From Deltaproteobacteria bacterium (GTDB lineage: Bacteria; Desulfobacterota; Desulfobulbia; Desulfobulbales; Desulfobulbaceae): 28,720 nucleotides of DNA. Below are positions 23,909 through 28,720 of the stretch, one piece after another. The DNA is taken from positions 1 through 28,720 of the forward strand of contig JAADIK010000020.1 in NCBI GenBank assembly GCA_013151365.1, read 5' to 3'. Below the pieces are notes generated by a model that was given only the letters and a program-made list of their open reading frames with translations, did not search any database and was not told where the DNA came from. A program made the translations under genes and the position numbers. How positions within the stretch are numbered: the first letter of the stretch is position 1; every line of letters starts with the position of its first letter.

Positions 23909-24729
23909 AGCGCGGGCCGACGGCGTCCGGGTTTCGACTGTGCGGAGCCCTGTTCCTGGTCTGCGGCTTGCTCCTGGCCGGTTGTGCCGGGCGGCTGCCG
24001 TCTACCGCTCCGCTTGCCGGCAATGCCAAGGCGCTGGTGCTCAACCGGTTTCAGGATTTCCTCGACCGTGAATGTGCCCGGTCGGTCGATGCCGATGTCA
24101 CCCTGAGCTGGCAGGCGCTGTGGAGCGGGGCAACGGTCCGGGGAATGCTGCAGGTTCAGAAACCGGCAATGTTGCGCTACACCGCGGTTGACCCGCTGGG
24201 CCGGCCGCTTTTTATCATCGTCAGCGACGGCGCGACCTTTACCGCAGTTGATACTCTCAAGGGTGAGGGATATGCCGGCCCGGTTACCGCCCCGTTCTGG
24301 CGAGAATATGTTCCCGAGGGGATCAGTCCGAAAGAACTTTTTTTCTGGCTGAGCGGCGGTCTGCAGCCGGGAGGGTTGCGGGTGGACGATGTGCGGCTGG
24401 GGGAAAACAGTCCCCGCCCCTGGATTATCCTGAGCGCCCCCGGCGGCCTGCACCACCAGGTTCTCTTCGATCCCGCTGCCGGCCGGATATTGCGCCATGT
24501 GGTTACGGACCGGGATCAGGCCATCCTGTTGGATGTTACCTACAGCGGGACGGTGCGGCCGCAGGATGACTCGGGCTGTCCCTGGCCGGCAGAGCTGGAG
24601 ATCAAGGGCGCTGCGATCCCCGGCACGATCAGGATCCGTTTCGACCGCATTCTTTCAGAGGCGGTTCTGCCGGCCGCAACCTTTCACCTGACCCTGCCGG
24701 TTCATTATCCTGTTCATAAAATAAGATAA
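23905..24729 (+). CDS. LolB-like outer-membrane lipoprotein
   Basis: 274 residues. Lipoprotein signal ending in LLLAGC (cleavage before Cys about residue 27). The mature part is beta-rich, with features of the LolB/LppX-like unclosed barrel: VDADVTLSWQALWSGATVRG, then MLRYTAVDPLGRPLFIIVSDGA and a C-terminal ELEIKGAAIPGTIRIRF. I cannot separate LolB proper (lipoprotein acceptor) from the DUF4292-type relatives common in this phylum. The start is GTG 23905, overlapping the TPR gene stop (GTGA), so the two lipoproteins are translationally coupled and likely act together in the envelope. Confidence 0.7.
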   Translation: MKRGPTASGFRLCGALFLVCGLLLAGCAGRLPSTAPLAGNAKALVLNRFQDFLDRECARSVDADVTLSWQALWSGATVRGMLQVQKPAMLRYTAVDPLGRPLFIIVSDGATFTAVDTLKGEGYAGPVTAPFWREYVPEGISPKELFFWLSGGLQPGGLRVDDVRLGENSPRPWIILSAPGGLHHQVLFDPAAGRILRHVVTDRDQAILLDVTYSGTVRPQDDSGCPWPAELEIKGAAIPGTIRIRFDRILSEAVLPAATFHLTLPVHYPVHKIR

Positions 24730-24754
24730 TTTCATCTTGCCGGCCCGGACAGGG

Positions 24755-25888
24755 TCAGTTGCCGATGAGAATGATTTTTTTGTTGGCCGTATTGACGATG
24801 ATAACGAAAAGGTTGTCATGTTTGAAAAAGATCTGTTGCAGATCGTATTTGTGGCCGGGAACGAGATTCAAGACAACCTTGACCCTGTCCGGGTTGCGAG
24901 ACGGTTCCACCTGGATATTTTTTATATATTTCCCGTTACATTCGATGAGTTTTTTGACCGACCTTGAGACCGTGGCGTTTTTGAAGTCACAGCCGACCCG
25001 GGGGACGTTTTTTTCAAGCCCCGTGACCGTCGGCGGATAGAACCCGTTGAGTTGAAAGCTGATCATCTCGCCGCGGCTTGAATGGTTATCAAAGGTAATG
25101 GACTTGATGACCGGCACCGTGCCGCCGGTCGTGGTCGGCTTTGGCAACCGCCCGGTCGGCGGCAAGGATTTTATAGCGGCTTGTTTCGCCCGCACCGGCG
25201 CCGGGACCGCCGGGGACACGGACTCGGGAACGTTCTGCTCCGCGGCCGCGGTTGCCGCCGCACCAGCTTTTTTCTTCCGGGCTTGTTTTTGCCGGACAAG
25301 GTGTTTTTTGACCGGGGCCGGTGTAATGATTTTCTGCTCCGCCTGCTGTTGCGGTACGGCCGGGGCCGCGGATTCCCGGACGGCCGGTTGCGAACTTATG
25401 GGTGTCCCTGGTTTCTGCGCCGGCGGAGCTTGCGCCTGAGTGTTTATCGCCGCCGCCGGTTTCGTTTCGCCGCCGGCGGGATAGATGCTGATAATCAGGA
25501 TATTATTTTTCCGGTTAAAGTGCTGGTCGAAATGAATGGGCCGGTTGGGCGCAAGGTCAAGGACCACCCGGGTTTTCGGGTTTTTTCCCTTGTGCGTGCC
25601 GAGCCGGATCCGGTGCACGAAATGACCTTTGGTTTTCGTCGTATTTTTAAGCCGCCGGGCCCGGCCGGTGTCGGGAAAATCCACGACCACCCGGGGCCGT
25701 TTGCCTTTTATCTCGAATATTCGTGGCCGGGTGATGCCGTTGAGCGTGAAGATTATCCGGTCCTCGCTGCCCGAGGGCGATTCGAATCGAATGGTTGTGA
25801 GCAAGGGCCGGGTGGCCGCGGTTACCGGGCAGGTGTACAGGAACAGGATCCCCAGTTGGCAAAGAATAACGGGAATGATTTTTTTCAT
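24755..25888 (-). CDS. Exported protein with two AMIN domains
   Basis: 377 residues. Signal peptide MKKIIPVILCQLGILFLYTC followed by PVTAA. There are two AMIN-like beta domains: the first at about residues 30-135 (ITRPRIFEIKGKRPRVVVDF and VVLDLAPNRPIHFDQHF), the second at about 265-375 (LNGFYPPTVTGLEKNVPRV and VVLNLVPGHKYDLQQIFF). Between them is a linker of about 125 residues rich in Ala, Pro, Gln and Lys. AMIN domains bind peptidoglycan or target secretin/pilus and amidase systems in the periplasm; no catalytic domain is present. The gene converges with the LolB-like gene (25 bp apart) and stands alone on the minus strand. Confidence 0.8.
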   Translation of the reverse strand: MKKIIPVILCQLGILFLYTCPVTAATRPLLTTIRFESPSGSEDRIIFTLNGITRPRIFEIKGKRPRVVVDFPDTGRARRLKNTTKTKGHFVHRIRLGTHKGKNPKTRVVLDLAPNRPIHFDQHFNRKNNILIISIYPAGGETKPAAAINTQAQAPPAQKPGTPISSQPAVRESAAPAVPQQQAEQKIITPAPVKKHLVRQKQARKKKAGAAATAAAEQNVPESVSPAVPAPVRAKQAAIKSLPPTGRLPKPTTTGGTVPVIKSITFDNHSSRGEMISFQLNGFYPPTVTGLEKNVPRVGCDFKNATVSRSVKKLIECNGKYIKNIQVEPSRNPDRVKVVLNLVPGHKYDLQQIFFKHDNLFVIIVNTANKKIILIGN

Positions 25889-26164
25889 TTGCAGCCTTTT
25901 CTGTAGCGGAAATAGTTTGTAATGCCGAAAACGATTTTTAATCGTAAGATAATGACGTCGTCCAGGAGCCGTTCTCGAACGCTCACGGATTCATGAAATT
26001 ATCAACAATGTTTTGATTTCCCCGCAGATCGAAATGGCACGATTCCGGGAAAATTACAGGATCAGCAACATGAGCAATCCTATTAAGTTGAATACCTTGC
26101 CGTCTGTTGAAATGTCAACTCATTTCCGCTAAAAACTGCCTACTCTTCAATATCTACAACCATT
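25889..26164. other. Divergent intergenic region between the AMIN gene and the radical SAM gene
   Basis: 276 bp, no gene seen. ACGATT-TTT-AATCGT (25931-25945) is a perfect 15-bp palindrome about 43 bp upstream of the AMIN gene start and could be a hairpin or operator. The right end holds the radical SAM promoter. Confidence 0.5.
26107..26135 (+). promoter_or_regulatory. Putative sigma70 promoter for the radical SAM gene
   Basis: TTGAAA (26107-26112), a 17-nt spacer, then TAAAAA (26130-26135). This would place the transcript start about 20 nt before ATG 26165. No clear Shine-Dalgarno is seen, so the message has a short leader. Confidence 0.5.
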
Positions 26165-28717
26165 ATGACCGACATAATATCCCTTGATCATATCCTTCCC
26201 CTGGTCAGGAAGCCGGGCCGCTATATCGGCGGAGAACTGCATGCCGTCCATTCATCCTGGGATGAAGCGGCCGTGCGTTTTGTCCTGGTTTTTCCCGATT
26301 TGTACGAAATCGGCATGTCTCACCAGGGGTTGCAGATCCTCTACCATATCCTGAACCGTCAGGAGAACGTTCTGGCGGAACGCTGTTATGCTCCGGATCT
26401 CGATATGGAAAAGGAACTGCGGCGGCACGAACTGCCGATTTTTTCCATCGAGTCCCGGCGGCCGCTCGACCGTTTCGATGTCATCGCCTTCACGCTGCCC
26501 TATGAACTCTGTTACACCAATATCCTGACCGTTCTTGACCTGGCCCGCGTGCCGTTGCGGGCCGGGCAACGGACGGCACCCTTTCCCCTCGTGCTCGGCG
26601 GCGGTTCCTGCTGCATGAATCCAGAGCCGGTGGCTGATTTTTTTGATGCTATTGTCCTCGGTGACGGTGAGGAGACGATTCTCGATATCGCCGCCGTTGT
26701 CGAGTGGGCCAAGAACTCGGGACGTTCCCGCCGGGAAATTCTGTCCCGGCTGGCAGCCGTCGACGGGGTCTATGTCCCCTCGTTTTTCGCCCCGCAATAC
26801 AGCGGTTCCGAGTTGACGGCAATCAAGCCGCTGAAACCGGGTTATGAAACCGTGCGCCGCCGCGTTATCCCCCGGCTCCCCGCGCCGGACCACCTGGAGC
26901 AGCCGTTGGTGCCGGTGGTCAAGCCGGTCCATGACCGCCTCGGCCTGGAGATCGCGCGGGGCTGCACCCGCGGCTGCCGCTTCTGCCAGGCCGGTATAAC
27001 CTACCGGCCGGTGCGGGAGCGCAGTGTCGACGAAATTATGCGGATCGCCGAACAGGGGATCGCCAGCAGCGGCTTTGACGAACTGGCCCTGCTGTCCCTG
27101 TCGACCGGTGATTTTTCCTGCCTGCCCGAACTGACGACCCGGCTTATGGACCGGTTCGCCGATTGCTATGTTTCCGTGTCCATGCCCTCCATGCGGGTCG
27201 GTACCCTGACCCCGGAGATTATGGAGCAGATAAAACGGGTGCGCAAGACCGGTTTCACCGTGGCCCCGGAGGCCGGCAGCGACCGGCTCCGCGAGGTGAT
27301 CAACAAGGGGATTACCGAGGAGGACCTGCTGGCCACCTGCCGCAACGCCTTTGCCATGGGCTGGAACCTGATCAAATTCTATTTCATGATCGGTCTGCCG
27401 ACCGAGACCTGGGAGGATGTGGAGTCCATCATTGATCTTGCCGGCAAGGCCCGGCTGCAGGCAGGCCGGGGGGCGGGTCGGGCGCAGGTTAATGTCAGCG
27501 TCGGGACGTTCGTGCCGAAACCGCATACCCCGTTTCAGTGGGAGCGCCAGCTCAGTCTGACCGAGTCCGCGGAGCGAATTGACCGCCTGAAGAAGCTGCT
27601 GCCCCGGCGCGGCATGAAACTCAAGTGGCAGGATCCCCGCCAGAGCTTCATGGAAGGGGTATTCTCCAGGGGCGACCGCCGCCTGTCCCGCCTCATCGAA
27701 TGCGCCTGGCGTTCCGGTTCCCGTCTCGATGCCTGGTCCGAACATTATAATCTTGAGCACTGGCGGCAGGCGGCCCTTGACAGTGATATCGACCTTGCTC
27801 CGTACCTGGAGGCCCGCGACCGCGGGAAACCGCTGCCCTGGGACCACCTTGACAGCGGTGTCGACCGGGCATTCCTGGAGCTGGAATACCGGCGGGCCAT
27901 GGAACGTATCTATACCCCGGACTGCCGCACCAGCGGCTGTCAGAAGTGCGGCCTCTGTGATTTCAAGACCCTGCGTCCGCGCCTCAATAAGCCGCAAGAT
28001 GCAAGCCCGGCCGCCGATTCCGGCCGCAGCCGCCCGGCGGCCGGTCCGGGCCGGGAGCGGGAGCCGGTGGGGAATGTGGTCTGCCGGGTCCGGGTCCACT
28101 ACACCCGGCTCGGCGACAGCCGCTTCCTGGGGCATCTCGAGGTGCTGCAACTCATCTTCCGGGCCTTGAGCCGGGCCTCGATTCCCGTCCTCTTTTCTCA
28201 AGGGTATAATCCGTCACCCCGGATTTCCTTCAGCCAGGCCCTGCCGGTGGGGGTTGAAAGCGAGGTGGAATATTTTGATATGGACCTGGCCGAGCCCCCC
28301 CGCAACCTCGGGGGAATGGCCGGCAGCCTGAGCGAACAACTGCCGCCCGGCATGACCGTCCGCTCCATGGAGCTTGTCCGGAAAAGAGACGCGGACGGGA
28401 TCGTCACCTCGTACGATGTGGCCCTGGTCCGGCCCCTCAGCCGGGAGCAACTGGATAATATCAGCCGCTTTCTGTCCTTGAAAAGCTTTCCTATTACCAG
28501 GGTCCGCAAAGGCAGACAGCGCGAGCTGGATATCCGGCCCCTGGTTCAAAGCCTGAATGCCGGCGGCAGCAGCCTGAATTTTGAGCTGATTACCTACAAC
28601 AGCCAGGCCGGCGTCAACCCCCGGGAAGTGCTGGAGAGGATCGTGCAACTGCCGGAGGATGAACGTCTGCTTGCCCGGGTGAAAAAGGTCGGGATTGCCG
28701 ATTTGCTTAGGGCTTGA
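26165..28717 (+). CDS. Radical SAM protein fused to DUF2344 (TIGR03960/TIGR03936 type)
   Basis: 850 residues, two units. The N-terminal part contains a B12-binding-like Rossmann segment (about 30-180), then a radical SAM core with the CxxxCxxC motif at Cys267, Cys271 and Cys274 (GCTRGCRFCQAG). It continues with APEAGSDRLREVINKGI and KFYFMIGLPTETWED. A Cys cluster (PDCRTSGCQKCGLCDF, about 582-598) precedes the C-terminal DUF2344 domain (about 640-850: VHYTRLGDSRFLGHLEVLQL, FSQGYNPSPRISFSQALPVG). In some genomes the two units are separate neighbouring genes. RNA or protein modification is suspected, but the substrate is unknown to me. The gene is complete; the stop is 3 bases before the window edge. 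Confidence 0.93.
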   Translation: MTDIISLDHILPLVRKPGRYIGGELHAVHSSWDEAAVRFVLVFPDLYEIGMSHQGLQILYHILNRQENVLAERCYAPDLDMEKELRRHELPIFSIESRRPLDRFDVIAFTLPYELCYTNILTVLDLARVPLRAGQRTAPFPLVLGGGSCCMNPEPVADFFDAIVLGDGEETILDIAAVVEWAKNSGRSRREILSRLAAVDGVYVPSFFAPQYSGSELTAIKPLKPGYETVRRRVIPRLPAPDHLEQPLVPVVKPVHDRLGLEIARGCTRGCRFCQAGITYRPVRERSVDEIMRIAEQGIASSGFDELALLSLSTGDFSCLPELTTRLMDRFADCYVSVSMPSMRVGTLTPEIMEQIKRVRKTGFTVAPEAGSDRLREVINKGITEEDLLATCRNAFAMGWNLIKFYFMIGLPTETWEDVESIIDLAGKARLQAGRGAGRAQVNVSVGTFVPKPHTPFQWERQLSLTESAERIDRLKKLLPRRGMKLKWQDPRQSFMEGVFSRGDRRLSRLIECAWRSGSRLDAWSEHYNLEHWRQAALDSDIDLAPYLEARDRGKPLPWDHLDSGVDRAFLELEYRRAMERIYTPDCRTSGCQKCGLCDFKTLRPRLNKPQDASPAADSGRSRPAAGPGREREPVGNVVCRVRVHYTRLGDSRFLGHLEVLQLIFRALSRASIPVLFSQGYNPSPRISFSQALPVGVESEVEYFDMDLAEPPRNLGGMAGSLSEQLPPGMTVRSMELVRKRDADGIVTSYDVALVRPLSREQLDNISRFLSLKSFPITRVRKGRQRELDIRPLVQSLNAGGSSLNFELITYNSQAGVNPREVLERIVQLPEDERLLARVKKVGIADLLRA

Positions 28718-28720
28718 GAA

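Noticed and set aside
26252..28201. 649-codon minus-strand open frame
   Set aside because: Antisense shadow of the radical SAM gene.

Overview
The window is 28.7 kb of GC-rich, densely packed Gram-negative chromosome. Gene content points to the Desulfobacterota (former Deltaproteobacteria), plausibly a Desulfobulbales-like sulfate reducer or relative: lipoproteins with lipoboxes, a LolB-like protein, AMIN-domain proteins, a radical SAM-DUF2344 fusion, and the order ffh-rpsP-KH-rimM-trmD-SPOUT-rplS-rnhB-yraN. The taxonomic placement is an inference from gene families and gene order, not from a marker search.

Left part (1-4.6 kb): the 3' end of a PEP-utilising, swivelling-domain protein that runs in from the left edge; then an ArsB/NhaD/SLC13-type membrane transporter with a secreted N-terminal domain; then a tandem universal stress protein. 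Next (4.6-7.5 kb) is a less dense, accessory-looking stretch. It has tRNA-Pro(CGG) with a strong terminator, a ParD/ParE-type toxin-antitoxin pair with a recognisable promoter and operator, a broken second RelE/Gp49-type toxin, a possible small gene remnant, a zinc-ribbon protein with a TSCPD-like (ribonucleotide-reductase tail) domain, and a divergent corrinoid adenosyltransferase.

Centre (7.7-14.05 kb): ileS-lspA-fabD form a tight forward operon closed by a hairpin. A converging ktrB-ktrA potassium uptake operon follows on the minus strand. After a 396-bp intergenic region, the forward information-processing cluster runs 14.45-19.8 kb: ffh, rpsP, khpA, rimM, trmD, a second SPOUT methyltransferase, rplS, rnhB. 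A 174-bp, perfectly centred palindromic element with 19-bp perfect terminal inverted repeats sits between rimM and trmD and supplies the rimM stop codon.

Right part (20-28.7 kb): yraN, a frameshifted pdxA, tmk, a TPR lipoprotein and a LolB-like lipoprotein in a close forward series. A convergent double-AMIN-domain exported protein follows, then a large radical SAM/DUF2344 fusion that ends just before the right edge.

No large, obviously novel defence or biosynthetic system is visible. The observations most worth follow-up are the rimM-trmD palindromic element, the pdxA frameshift (a 7-nt deletion relative to the family pattern), the TSCPD/zinc-ribbon protein beside the adenosylcobalamin-forming enzyme, and the short interspersed and tandem repeats.
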